52,787 nucleotides of DNA from Desulfosudis oleivorans (lineage in GTDB: Bacteria; Desulfobacterota; Desulfobacteria; Desulfobacterales; SURF-7): contig DYJD01000005.1 in NCBI GenBank assembly GCA_020723325.1, forward strand, positions 231,753-284,539, read 5' to 3'. The stretch's first letter is position 1, and each line of letters opens with the position of its first letter. Made by a program: the position numbers and the translations under genes. This document shows, piece after piece, positions 33,426 to 41,942 of this stretch. Below the pieces are notes generated by a model. It was given only the letters and a program-made list of their open reading frames with translations, had not been told where the DNA came from and searched no databases.

Positions 33426-34466
33426 TCAGTCGACCCATTTCACCCGCAGTTGCTCCCGTTCCACAACCTGGTCCACTTGCCCCTGGGGATAGCCGAGGGT
33501 CAGGGAGGTGATGATTTCAAAGGGCGGGTGTACGCCGAGCTTGCGTTTGAACAAAGGAAAGCCTTGCAGCCCGTCTATAAGGCTCACGTAGCAGGTGCCG
33601 AGCCCAAGGGAATGGGCGGCCAGGACCATGTTCTGGCCGCAGATGCCGGTGTCCAGATCAATGGAGCCGATGCCCCGACGGTCTGCCAGTAAAATGATCA
33701 GGGTGGGGGCATGAAAAAAGGTGTGATAGTCAGGATCGGCCACAATGGCATTTATGCCGCCCAAGGCCCGGGGATCCAGTTCATTGGGCCCGCGCAGGCG
33801 CAGCAGCAATTGATAAACAGCCTTCTGCCAAAAACGCAGACGGGGATTGCATTCAGTGGCCTTCTTGGACTTTACCCAGGGCAGGGGCATGGTGCCGAGC
33901 ATGACCAGCTTGCAAAATTGCTTGACCTTGCGGTCGATCTCATCAATCAAGGCCCGGTTTTGAATGACGATGAATTTCCAGGGCTGGTTGTTGCCGGCGG
34001 AAGGTGCAAAACGTCCGGCCTCCAGGATCCGCATAACCATTTCCCTGGGCACTTGCTTCCGGAGATAGAGCCGCACACTCCGGCGCTGGTAAATAACCTT
34101 TTCCGTCTCGGTCAGTTCCTGGGCCAGGGCTTCAAACGGCAAGCCGTTCTTACCCTGAATCGGCCTGGGCCGGGTTTTGCCGCCGGCGAACAAATCGTCG
34201 TTTTTCCAGTAGCCTTTGGGAACCCGATAATCACCGCTGATGGTGATGGCCTGTTGCGGGCAAACCGCCACACAGTTCTGGCAGGTGATACAGCGAAAAT
34301 GATCGTAGCGCCGGTTGTCGCGACTTTTTTTATCCTCAATGGACAACAGTTGAATGGGACAGGATTGGACGCAACGGCCGCAACCGGTGCATTTGTCATC
34401 CGCTACTTGTAAACCTGGGAAAATCGCGGGCGGCAGATGGGTAAGGCGATGTTTTTCCAAAAGCAT
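33426..34466 (-). CDS. Ferredoxin-nitroreductase fusion protein
   Basis: A 346-residue redox protein. Residues about 20-80 hold two [4Fe-4S] motifs (CTGCGRCVQSCP and CITCQNCVAVCP). Residues about 120-346 form an FMN-dependent nitroreductase domain (RRSVRLYLRKQVPREMVMRI, RFAPSAGNNQPW, GICGQNMVLAAHSLGLGTCY). Such fusions pass electrons from ferredoxin-type clusters to flavin and reduce nitro compounds, quinones or unknown substrates in anaerobes. The substrate cannot be read. It is a single gene flanked by the protease gene downstream and a repeat-filled gap upstream. Family assignment is secure. Confidence 0.92.
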   Translation of the reverse strand: MLLEKHRLTHLPPAIFPGLQVADDKCTGCGRCVQSCPIQLLSIEDKKSRDNRRYDHFRCITCQNCVAVCPQQAITISGDYRVPKGYWKNDDLFAGGKTRPRPIQGKNGLPFEALAQELTETEKVIYQRRSVRLYLRKQVPREMVMRILEAGRFAPSAGNNQPWKFIVIQNRALIDEIDRKVKQFCKLVMLGTMPLPWVKSKKATECNPRLRFWQKAVYQLLLRLRGPNELDPRALGGINAIVADPDYHTFFHAPTLIILLADRRGIGSIDLDTGICGQNMVLAAHSLGLGTCYVSLIDGLQGFPLFKRKLGVHPPFEIITSLTLGYPQGQVDQVVEREQLRVKWVD

Positions 34467-34570
34467 GAACGACTCCTTGGCCGGGTTGGGTTGTCGTCGT
34501 CTCAGATTTCATTTGCAACCACCCATAGCATTTAATTGACCATTGAGTCAAGTGCATTTCGTTTGCCCGA

Positions 34571-35036
34571 CAGGGCAATCGCATTTGGTTTTCGAGGTCG
34601 TAGTCGCCATAAGAGTCGAAATGCTTATCAATATTGATAACCAGCAAGCCATGAATTTTATGTACAGTTTATGTACAGTTATGACTTCTTCCCTCAGGGC
34701 AATCGCATGTAGTTTTTTTTCGGGGTCGGTATCGGGATCGGTATCGAAAAAATAATTTGGGAGGCCCCGCCCCCAAAAAACCAGGGCTTTTCCCATGTTG
34801 ACCCCAAGACTCAACACCATGGCCTCTCCGTAAGGGCGGTTCGCGAACCGCCCCTGTACAAAAAAAAACTCGATACCGATACCGATTCCGACCCCGACCC
34901 CGAGAGGTTGGATGGCAGAGACAAAACCCAAGCACTCACGAATCGCTTTGTCTTGGCGAGCAATAGTATTCGCTGGGTGAAATATTGGCAATTAATGGTT
35001 GCTCATTCCGCGCCAAGTTTACATGCCATTCCCCTG
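34571..35036. repeat. Dispersed (TCGGNN)n element, composite copies B and C
   Basis: Copy C (34695-34912) begins CAGGGCAATCGCATGTAG, then T-run and TCGGGGTCGGTATCGGGATC. Its inverted arm at 34870-34904 reads TCGATACCGATACCGATTCC and on to ACCCCGACCCCGAG. A partial copy B starts at 34571 with CAGGGCAATCGCATTTGG and a decayed arm. The inverted family end ACATGCCATTCCCCTGC lies at 35021-35037. The layout suggests one element inserted next to, or inside, another. Confidence 0.75.
34834..34853. repeat. 20-bp perfect GC-rich palindrome
   Basis: GGGCGGTTCG followed by its exact complement CGAACCGCCC, inside the interior of repeat copy C. It resembles bacterial REP-type palindromes and would form a strong hairpin with no loop spacer. 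No function assigned. Confidence 0.75.
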
Positions 35037-35067
35037 CTTCTTCCCTTCTCCTGACTTGACCATTGAT

Positions 35068-35112
35068 AAAAAAGCCCAAACCAAAGGCCTGGAACCTTTT
35101 GTTTGGGCTTCT
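35068..35112 (-). terminator. Intrinsic terminator of DUF4382-type lipoprotein gene
   Basis: On the minus strand, about 45 bp past the stop, AAGCCCAAAC and then AAAAGG pair with CCTTTG and GTTTGGGCTT across a short loop. Six T residues (73-68) follow directly. This is a textbook Rho-independent terminator and the clearest one in the window. Confidence 0.85.
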
Positions 35113-35154
35113 CCAAGGGAGGCTATGTTTCTGCTTCAGCTCATTGCAGTTGAA

Positions 35155-36747
35155 TCATTTTTTGCCTTTCCCAGGCTTTTGCTGACTATCTGCGCTTCCG
35201 GCTTCAGTATCCTGGTCTTCGTCCGAATTTTGGCGACACTCACCCTGCGCATCCCCATGGCCGAGATGGGCGTTCAACGCCGATTCCGAAATGGTGATGC
35301 TGCGGCCCTTATGGCAAATGGTGATCATGGCCTGGCCATTGCCATCATCCGGCTCCAACCCGGGCTCTTCATTATCTTCACCATCATCATCATCCGTTCC
35401 TTCGCATGAGCCGGCCACATCACCATGGTTGAGGTGGGCCTTAAGAGCCGAGGCGGAAATGGTGATGGTGCGACCCTTGTGGCAAACAGCGACCTTGGAA
35501 TTCCCGTCGGTGGAATCATCATCATCCTCTTCATTATCCGCATTCTCAAACAGGATATCGAATTGAATCGCCGTTCCAGCCTGAATTTCAAAGGCTTCCT
35601 TGGCTTCCAGGGTCATTTCTTCGCCGTCTACGGTAAAAACGGCTGTCATGGAATATGTCCCTTCCGGCAAATCAAACCAGTAGCTTCCTCCGTTGGCCAC
35701 GGTGGCCGATGCCACTTCCACCACCGTGCCGTCCGCTTTGTTTTCAAGAATGTTGATGCGGACGGACTGCTCGTCTTCCCCGTTCTGAATATCCACATTG
35801 CCGTAAATCGTACCCATGCCTGCTGCGGATTCCAGCAAGAAATCGTGCGTCCCTCCCCCGCTCGCGGTGACCACGATTTCAGCGGAGGCGGATTTGTATC
35901 CGGGCATGATGGCAACCACCGTATAGGTTCCCGGTTCGGTGAGCAAGGTATATGCACCGGTTTCATCGGTAACCGTGGCGGCGTTGACCATTTCAGTTGA
36001 ATCTTCCGTCGCCTTGATTTGGGCGCTTACAATGGCGCCTGCCAAGGGTGTGTCGCCGGCGGCGGTATGGGCATACACCACCCCGCTGATGGATGTGGCT
36101 TCACTTTCGTCCAAGACCTTCACCGTGGGTTTCAGCAACCATTTACCGCTTTTGCCGGCCTGGACTATGGATTTGATCACATTGAAATCCAACACCAGGT
36201 CTGTGGTCTGGTTTTCTTCAATGGTAAAACCGCCCACGATTTTAAAGCCGGATTGAAAACCGCTGGGAATGGTCAACTCAATATATTGATAATCATCCTT
36301 TTCATCGCCCCCAAGCTCTCCATAAACGAGATAATTGGCAAAGGGATGGATTTCGTCCTTGATGTTGACGGACCCGTCGGGCACATCCCCGAGCACAAGG
36401 CGGATTTGCTCATAACGGCCGGCTTCCAGATCAGCCAGACCCAGATTTTGAATTATACCGTTGACCAGTTCCAGAAGATTAAACGTGGCATTGGGCTCGG
36501 CAACCGTCAGCCAACTCTGCTCGTCGGTTTCATCCCCGGCGGATTTGGATACCAGGACTTCTTTGATGGTGATGTAAACCGCCTGGTAATCCGTGGCCGC
36601 GGCGTCGGTTAATCCCAGGGATAATTTGCCGGATGAAGGGGTTGCGTTTGCACCGGTTGTTTGGCCGCCGCTGCCGCCGCTACAGGCGGATAGGATCAGA
36701 ATAAGAACCATGGTGATAAAAGGTAGGGTTGAAATTTTGCTTTTCAT
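35155..36747 (-). CDS. DUF4382-type lipoprotein with two CHKG-type cysteine/histidine modules
   Basis: A 530-residue envelope lipoprotein (lipobox LSAC, C22). Residues about 38-215 match the DUF4382 pattern (GKLSLGLTDAAATDYQAVYI, LVNGIIQNLGLADLEAGRYE). Two carboxypeptidase-regulatory-like beta domains follow (about 220-310 and 315-400). Two 30-residue modules then appear, CHKGRTITISASALKAHLNH and CHKGRSITISESALNAHLGH, each followed by GD and a second Cys, joined by Asp/Glu-rich linkers. The modules resemble the CHIPPGNP-HTI-AHL-HGD type found in secreted bacterial proteins, in a shortened form. Cys, His and acidic linkers suggest metal binding (inference). The tail is GKGKK. A sigma-54-type promoter precedes the gene and an intrinsic terminator follows, so it is a single-gene unit. 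Confidence 0.85.
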   Translation of the reverse strand: MKSKISTLPFITMVLILILSACSGGSGGQTTGANATPSSGKLSLGLTDAAATDYQAVYITIKEVLVSKSAGDETDEQSWLTVAEPNATFNLLELVNGIIQNLGLADLEAGRYEQIRLVLGDVPDGSVNIKDEIHPFANYLVYGELGGDEKDDYQYIELTIPSGFQSGFKIVGGFTIEENQTTDLVLDFNVIKSIVQAGKSGKWLLKPTVKVLDESEATSISGVVYAHTAAGDTPLAGAIVSAQIKATEDSTEMVNAATVTDETGAYTLLTEPGTYTVVAIMPGYKSASAEIVVTASGGGTHDFLLESAAGMGTIYGNVDIQNGEDEQSVRINILENKADGTVVEVASATVANGGSYWFDLPEGTYSMTAVFTVDGEEMTLEAKEAFEIQAGTAIQFDILFENADNEEDDDDSTDGNSKVAVCHKGRTITISASALKAHLNHGDVAGSCEGTDDDDGEDNEEPGLEPDDGNGQAMITICHKGRSITISESALNAHLGHGDAQGECRQNSDEDQDTEAGSADSQQKPGKGKK

Positions 36748-36813
36748 TATGCCTCCAGCTTTGCTCGGATCAAAAAATCAAAGGGCTATTCCACCAATTT
36801 TCCCAAGCTTTCA

Positions 36814-36831
36814 GAGCAATTTTCATGCCGG
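36814..36831 (-). promoter_or_regulatory. Putative sigma-54 promoter of DUF4382-type gene
   Basis: On the minus strand CGGCATGAAAATTGCT has GG at 36829-36828, exactly ten bases, then GC at 36817-36816. GGCATG and TTGCT match the consensus well. Predicted transcription start near 36804, about 57 bp before the ATG at 36747. Confidence 0.6.
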
Positions 36832-36961
36832 TTTATCTACTGCAAAACCCCGATGAATCATTGACCGTTTGAGAGCAAAGGGCGCAACTGTCTACAAAAT
36901 ATCAAGATGAACCATATGTTTTTGTATACAGATATCGGTTGGAACAGAATGTGTTAAAAAT

Positions 36962-37651
36962 TCATTGGGGGGCTTTGCGCATTTTTTCCGCGTCGGACTT
37001 GCGCAAATAGCAGGGGGTCAGCTCGGCTGCGGAAAGGGTTTGATTCATATGATATAATTGTTCGGCCAGGCGCCCCACGGCAGCCGCCTGAATCACATTT
37101 TGCTCCGGCGTGCCAAAGGCAGCCCAAGGGCCCAGCACCGCGGCGATTTCAGCCTGATAGGCCGCAGCACCGTCACCCACGAACAAACATGGGCCGGTGA
37201 TGGGGGCCACCGCCTGTATTGGCGGCAGGGCCTGTTCAGGGCATTCCTGATTGATCTTGCCGCCTACTGCATGATAGCGGCTGAAATACACCTCGCCCCT
37301 GCGGGCGTCCAGCATGGGGCAGAGCAAACCAGCATGATCTCCAAAGGGCTCCACCAGGGTCGCCAGACTGGAAACCCCCACGGTTTTTTTACCATGGGCA
37401 AAAGCCAGGCCCTTGACGGCGCTGATGCCGATGCGCACGCCGGTGAAACTGCCCGGCCCGACCGTAACAGCATAGAGATCCACCTGGGCAATCTCAACCG
37501 CCGCCCTTTCCATGACTGCATGGATCAGATTCATCAGGTGTTTGGAATGGGTCTCGGCCCTGCCCCACGTGCTTTCCGCCAGCACAGCGCCGTTATCCAA
37601 GAGGGCCGCGCTGCTGCTCTTGGAGATAGTATCCACGGCCAGAAGGATCAT
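36962..37651 (-). CDS. tsaB: tRNA N6-threonylcarbamoyladenosine biosynthesis protein TsaB
   Basis: A 229-residue ASKHA-fold protein that, with TsaD and TsaE, attaches threonylcarbamoyl to A37 of ANN-decoding tRNAs. LAVDTISKSSSAALL, HSKHLMNLIHAVM and YAVTVGPGSFTGVRIGISAV are family signatures. CPMLDARRGEVYFSRY is also typical. Length is normal. Its ATG overlaps the stop of lon (ATGA), so translation is probably coupled. The order lon-tsaB is not one I know as a standard pair. The downstream DUF4382-type gene has its own promoter. Confidence 0.95.
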   Translation of the reverse strand: MILLAVDTISKSSSAALLDNGAVLAESTWGRAETHSKHLMNLIHAVMERAAVEIAQVDLYAVTVGPGSFTGVRIGISAVKGLAFAHGKKTVGVSSLATLVEPFGDHAGLLCPMLDARRGEVYFSRYHAVGGKINQECPEQALPPIQAVAPITGPCLFVGDGAAAYQAEIAAVLGPWAAFGTPEQNVIQAAAVGRLAEQLYHMNQTLSAAELTPCYLRKSDAEKMRKAPQ

Positions 37652-40080
37652 TTTTTTTTCTTGGCCGCGCTCTTTTTGGGCGGGCGCACCTTTTTGGCCT
37701 TGCGCACCGGTCCCTGCACGGCAATGGAAAGCACTTCCTCCATGTGCTTGACCGGTACGAATTTGATTCTGCGTTTCACGTTGGCCGGGATTTCCACCAG
37801 GTCCTTCTTGTTTTTTTCCGGCATGATAATGGTGCGGATGCCGGCGCGCATGGCGCCCAGGGCCTTGTCCTTTAATCCGCCGATGGGCAACACCCGGCCC
37901 CGCAGGGTGATTTCGCCGGTCATGGCCACATCCTTGTTCACCGGCACGTTGGTGATGACCGAAATCAGGGCCGTGGCCATGGCAATGCCGGCGGAAGGCC
38001 CGTCCTTGGGAATGGCCCCGGCCGGCACATGAATATGCACATCGATGTTTTCAAAAAAATTCGCATCCACATTGAAATCATCCAAATGGGCCCGGGCAAA
38101 GGAAACCGCGGCCCGGGCCGATTCCTGCATAACTTCGCCCAATTGCCCGGTGATGATCAGGTCCCCCTTGCCGGGCATGAGGGAAGCTTCCACATACAGG
38201 GCTTCTCCGCCCACCTGGGTCCAGGCCAGGCCGGTGGAAAGTCCCACCTGGCTGCCTTCCTGGTCCATTTCCGGCTGGAATACGGGCGGCCCCAACATTT
38301 TGTGCAGGTTGGAACGGGTCACGGTAATTCCGCCTTTGGCGCCCTCGGCGCGCATGCGCGCCGCCTTACGGCAGATCTTACCCAGCTCGCGCTCCAGATT
38401 GCGCAGGCCGGCTTCGGAAGTGTATTCGGCGATGATCAAGTCCATGGCACTTTTGGTGATCACCAGGCTTTTGGGTGTCCGCAGGCCGTTTTCCCGGATC
38501 TGGCGGGGCAAGAGGTAGGATTCGGCAATGGCCATTTTTTCCTCGGGGGTATAACCCGATATATTGATCACTTCCATGCGGTCCAGCAAGGCCGGGGGAA
38601 TGGTATCGGTGATGTTGGCGGTCAGGATGAACATGACCTTTGAAAGGTCAAAGGGCAGGTTTAAATAATGATCGCTGAAGGCGAAATTCTGTTCCGGATC
38701 CAGGGCCTCCAGCAGGGCCGAGGAAGGGTCGCCGCGGAAATCCGCCCCGATCTTGTCGATTTCGTCCATCATGAATATCGGATTGTTGGTGCCGCTCTGT
38801 TTCAGGCCTTGAATGATGCGACCCGGCAAGGCGCCGATATAGGTACGGCGGTGCCCGCGGATTTCCGCCTCGTCGTGCATCCCCCCCAGGGAGATGCGCA
38901 CGAATTTGCGCTTCATGGCCTTGGCAATGGCCTGGCCCAGGGAGGTCTTGCCCACCCCCGGCGGGCCCACAAAACAGAGAATCGGACCTTTCATTTTGGG
39001 ATTGAGCTTGCGGACGCTCAAATATTCCAGAATCCGGTCTTTTACCTTTTCCAGACCGTAATGTTCACTGCTGAGAATCTTCTGGGCTTCCTTGATATCG
39101 ATGTGTTCCTTGGCGGCTTTGTTCCAGGGCAATTCCACCAGCCAGTCCAGATAGGTGCGCACAATGGAGGCTTCCGAGGCGTCTGGATGCATCTGACCCA
39201 GGCGCTTCAATTGCCGCAGGGCCTCGGTCTCGGCCTCCTTGGGCATTTTGGCTTTTTTGATATTCTTGCGGTATTCTTCCAGTTCCTGGGCTTTTTCATC
39301 CATTTCACCCAGTTCCTTATGAATGGCGCGCACCTGCTCTCGCAGATAGTAGTCCCGCTGGCTTTTGGAAATTTCATCCCGGACATCGGACTGGATCCTG
39401 GCCTGCACCACCGACAATTCCACTTCCTTGGACAGCATTTCGTTGATCTTGTTGAGCCGGGCCACCGGCTCGGTCATTTCCAGCAGGTTCTGGGCATCCT
39501 CGGTTTTCAGCCGCAGATTGGAGGCCACCAGGTCGGCGAGTTTGCCCGGATCCTCGATGGTTTCCAAAATCGTATTGATATCACTGGACATCTCTCCGCG
39601 CAGGGCCAGGATTTTCTCGCACTGTTCCCGCACATTGCGCATAAGGGCCTCGCCTTCCAGATCGATCTTGCCGGCGGGTACTTCCTTGATCACTTCAATT
39701 TTTACGCGATAGGAAAGGCGTTTGCGGGTATATTCCAGGATGCGGGCTTTGGCCACACCCTGCACCAGGGCTTTCAAGCGACCATCGGGCAGCTTGAGCA
39801 TGCGCAGGACCCGCCCGATGGTGCCGACCTCATAAATCTGCTCTGGAATGGGATTTTCCACCATGGGGTCTTTTTGGGTGGCCAGAAACAAAAGCTTGTC
39901 TTTGGCAACCGCCTCTTCCATGGCGTGCACGGATTTTTCCCGCCCGATGAACAACGGCAGCAGCATATCGGTAAAAATCACCACATCCCGCACCGGTAAA
40001 AGAGGAAGAATGGTCGGTATGGTAAATTCAACTTCTTCCTCGATGATGCTTATCAAATCGTCTTTATCGGTTTCACCCAT
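37648..40080 (-). CDS. lon: ATP-dependent protease Lon
   Basis: An 810-residue AAA+ protease of normal LonA length that degrades misfolded and regulatory proteins in the cytosol. The N-terminal substrate-binding domain (about 20-220) is followed by a coiled-coil middle part and the ATPase with Walker A GPPGVGKTSLGQ and Walker B MDEIDKIG. The protease domain carries the catalytic Ser in KDGPSAGIAMATA and Lys in GGLKDKALGA. The C-terminus ends in a Lys-rich tail (PPKKSAAKKKK) beyond the usual end. No clear heat-shock promoter was found upstream. It is divergent from pilD and overlaps tsaB by four bases. Confidence 0.97.
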   Translation of the reverse strand: MGETDKDDLISIIEEEVEFTIPTILPLLPVRDVVIFTDMLLPLFIGREKSVHAMEEAVAKDKLLFLATQKDPMVENPIPEQIYEVGTIGRVLRMLKLPDGRLKALVQGVAKARILEYTRKRLSYRVKIEVIKEVPAGKIDLEGEALMRNVREQCEKILALRGEMSSDINTILETIEDPGKLADLVASNLRLKTEDAQNLLEMTEPVARLNKINEMLSKEVELSVVQARIQSDVRDEISKSQRDYYLREQVRAIHKELGEMDEKAQELEEYRKNIKKAKMPKEAETEALRQLKRLGQMHPDASEASIVRTYLDWLVELPWNKAAKEHIDIKEAQKILSSEHYGLEKVKDRILEYLSVRKLNPKMKGPILCFVGPPGVGKTSLGQAIAKAMKRKFVRISLGGMHDEAEIRGHRRTYIGALPGRIIQGLKQSGTNNPIFMMDEIDKIGADFRGDPSSALLEALDPEQNFAFSDHYLNLPFDLSKVMFILTANITDTIPPALLDRMEVINISGYTPEEKMAIAESYLLPRQIRENGLRTPKSLVITKSAMDLIIAEYTSEAGLRNLERELGKICRKAARMRAEGAKGGITVTRSNLHKMLGPPVFQPEMDQEGSQVGLSTGLAWTQVGGEALYVEASLMPGKGDLIITGQLGEVMQESARAAVSFARAHLDDFNVDANFFENIDVHIHVPAGAIPKDGPSAGIAMATALISVITNVPVNKDVAMTGEITLRGRVLPIGGLKDKALGAMRAGIRTIIMPEKNKKDLVEIPANVKRRIKFVPVKHMEEVLSIAVQGPVRKAKKVRPPKKSAAKKKK

Positions 40081-40329
40081 CTTTTCCCGCCCGTTTGCTC
40101 AGCCCCGGATTTTCCGCAGGGCCTTGTTTTGAAGGTAAAATCATTCCCGCCCTTGTCAGGGGTCCCGACCGTGGCAAATGATTCTGGGGTAATATTAACA
40201 ATGTTTTCCAGCTTGGCAATATCAGCCTTGCTTTTTTTATGCAACCTCTCTACTATATCTGATCTTGTTGATCGGAACGGTGCGTTGAGCGTAACCTGCT
40301 TTTATCCTGATTGATTTATGGTATAAAAA

Positions 40330-41106
40330 ATGCCGGAAACATTCCTTCGAATCATGATCTTCCTGTTCGGCGCCTGTATCGGCAGTTTCTTGAACGTCTG
40401 CATTTACCGCCTGCCGCTGAACCGCTCCATCGTGACGCCCCGCTCCGCCTGCCCCAGTTGCGGCACACTGGTGCGCTTTTACGACAATATACCCATCCTC
40501 AGCTATCTGCTGCTGATGGGCCGCTGCCGGCATTGCCGGGCATCCATCGGCTTGCGTTATCCCCTGGTGGAAGGGCTGACCGGATTGTGCGCCCTGGCCG
40601 TCTACGTCAGGTTCGGGCCCAATGCCCAGGCTTTGATTAACTTTGCCTTTATCGCTGTTCTAATCCTGATCACTTATATTGATCTGGACCACCGCATCAT
40701 TCCCAACCACATCACCCTGCCCGGCATTCCCCTCTTTTTTTTAGCCTCCCTGGCCTTGCCCGGCATCACCTGGAAAGAAACCCTCCTGGGCATCATCGCC
40801 GGCGGCGGCTGTTTGTGGATTGTGGCACAGACTTATTGGTTGCTGACCAAACGGGAGGGTATGGGCGGCGGCGACATCAAACTGCTGGCCATGATCGGCG
40901 CGCTTTTGGGTTGGAAGGGAGTGTTGTTCACCATTTACATCGCTTCTGCCGTGGGCGCTTTTTCCGGCTTGCTGATCATGGTGATCCGTAAAATGGACAT
41001 GAAACTGGCCATTCCCTTTGGTCCGTTTTTGGCTGTGGGCGCCCTCTTGTATGTCTTTTTCGGTGAAACCCTCACCAACTGGTATTTTTCCTTGCGACTT
41101 TTGTAA
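40330..41106 (+). CDS. pilD: Prepilin leader peptidase / N-methyltransferase (PilD/GspO)
   Basis: A 258-residue integral membrane enzyme that cleaves class III leaders and methylates the new N-terminus of pilins and pseudopilins. The cytosolic zinc-type loop is C41-x2-C44 and C66-x2-C69 (CPSCG, CRHCR). Catalytic aspartates lie in YIDLDHRIIP (near D118) and GMGGGDIKLL. At least seven membrane helices are visible. It stands alone, divergent from lon and convergent with the PilZ gene, away from any pilus cluster. The pilin-like protein at 12991-13473 is a likely substrate. Confidence 0.96.
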   Translation: MPETFLRIMIFLFGACIGSFLNVCIYRLPLNRSIVTPRSACPSCGTLVRFYDNIPILSYLLLMGRCRHCRASIGLRYPLVEGLTGLCALAVYVRFGPNAQALINFAFIAVLILITYIDLDHRIIPNHITLPGIPLFFLASLALPGITWKETLLGIIAGGGCLWIVAQTYWLLTKREGMGGGDIKLLAMIGALLGWKGVLFTIYIASAVGAFSGLLIMVIRKMDMKLAIPFGPFLAVGALLYVFFGETLTNWYFSLRLL

Positions 41107-41125
41107 TTACCGCGCGCCCCGGTCA

Positions 41126-41917
41126 TCATCCCGTTGATTTCTGAATTTCATGCAATTGGGCATGGTGGATGAACTTGTTCAGTTTCTCCACATCCCACTG
41201 GGACAAGCCGGTCAAGCGCATACCGGCGTAGCCGCTCCTGCGGGTGAAATCCGGCTCCTTTCTCACCACGATCACATCACAGGACATATCGGCTTCCAGG
41301 TCCTCGGCCCGGGCATTGGAAAGACGCAGATCAATGGCCACCTCTTGGCCTATGGATAATTCCAGCAATGGATTGGGGTTGCCGTTTACCATTCTGGGAA
41401 GCACCAAGCCGATGCCGTTAAAGGAAATATTGTCGATGTTGCAGTACTGTTCCGAGGCATAGACAGTTCCGGCCAAATGGATCTCAATGTCCACCCGAAA
41501 AATTTCATTGGGTTTGAAACGATAGGCGGAGCGGACATTGACCACCTGCAGGGATTCCGGAACAAAGGCGACCCGCACGGCACTGACGGGCTTTTGGTTG
41601 GACAAGCGGTAATCCTTCATGAAATCAAGGACGCGACAGTCCAGGCCGGCCCGGATTTTCCGATTTTCACCCAAGTTGACCAGGGTGCTGATGTTCATTT
41701 TTTTGGCTTGAAGGCTGGGCAGGATTTCCGGATTGGTCTGGGAAATAATCATGCGGGCGCCGGGTAGATCGCATTCGTGAATATGCGCTGACCGCACAAT
41801 GGGATATTCCGCATCCATGTCGAATACCACTTCGATTTTGGTTCCGGGGCGGTAAATCCGGCTGATTTCCAGCTCCGCCGACCTGGGCCTGGTTTGATCA
41901 AATTGATTTTTTTCCAT
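41126..41917 (-). CDS. PilZ-domain protein
   Basis: A 263-residue protein. The C-terminal half (about 130-250) has the c-di-GMP-binding PilZ motif pair RSAYR and, after one strand, DNISFNGIG, matching RxxxR and (D/N)xSxxG. The N-terminal half (about 20-125) looks like a YcgR-N-type beta domain (GTKIEVVFDMDAEYPIVRS). It probably binds c-di-GMP and modulates motility, secretion or polysaccharide output; the partner is unknown. It is the last gene of the cinA-amidohydrolase-coaE-radical SAM operon, 25 bp after the radical SAM gene. Confidence 0.87.
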   Translation of the reverse strand: MEKNQFDQTRPRSAELEISRIYRPGTKIEVVFDMDAEYPIVRSAHIHECDLPGARMIISQTNPEILPSLQAKKMNISTLVNLGENRKIRAGLDCRVLDFMKDYRLSNQKPVSAVRVAFVPESLQVVNVRSAYRFKPNEIFRVDIEIHLAGTVYASEQYCNIDNISFNGIGLVLPRMVNGNPNPLLELSIGQEVAIDLRLSNARAEDLEADMSCDVIVVRKEPDFTRRSGYAGMRLTGLSQWDVEKLNKFIHHAQLHEIQKSTG

Positions 41918-41942
41918 GACCTAAATCCAAACCAAAACAAAG

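Larger units (their letters stand above)
34467..35154. other. Repeat-rich intergenic region
   Basis: This 688-bp gap has no supported gene. It contains a partial and a full copy of the (TCGGNN)n element (34571-35036), a 16-bp palindrome TTATCAATATTGATAA (34625-34640), an 11-bp direct repeat TTTATGTACAG (34658-34679), a 20-bp GC-rich palindrome (34834-34853) and the terminator of the DUF4382-type gene (35068-35112). Confidence 0.75.

Noticed and set aside
34625-34640. 16-bp palindrome TTATCAATATTGATAA as a partition or origin site
   Set aside because: Single copy, no parAB or dnaA genes nearby; listed only as part of the repeat-rich gap.
34548-34991. 147-codon minus-strand frame in the repeat-rich gap
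   Set aside because: It is made of the (TCGGNN)n repeat arms (visible as Gly-Val-Gly-Ile runs) and has no independent coding evidence.
38668-39999. 443-codon plus-strand frame opposite lon
   Set aside because: Lon on the other strand is certain; this long frame arises from its codon usage.
40053-40244. 63-codon minus-strand frame just upstream of lon
   Set aside because: It overlaps the lon start in another frame, lacks a ribosome binding site and shows no family features.
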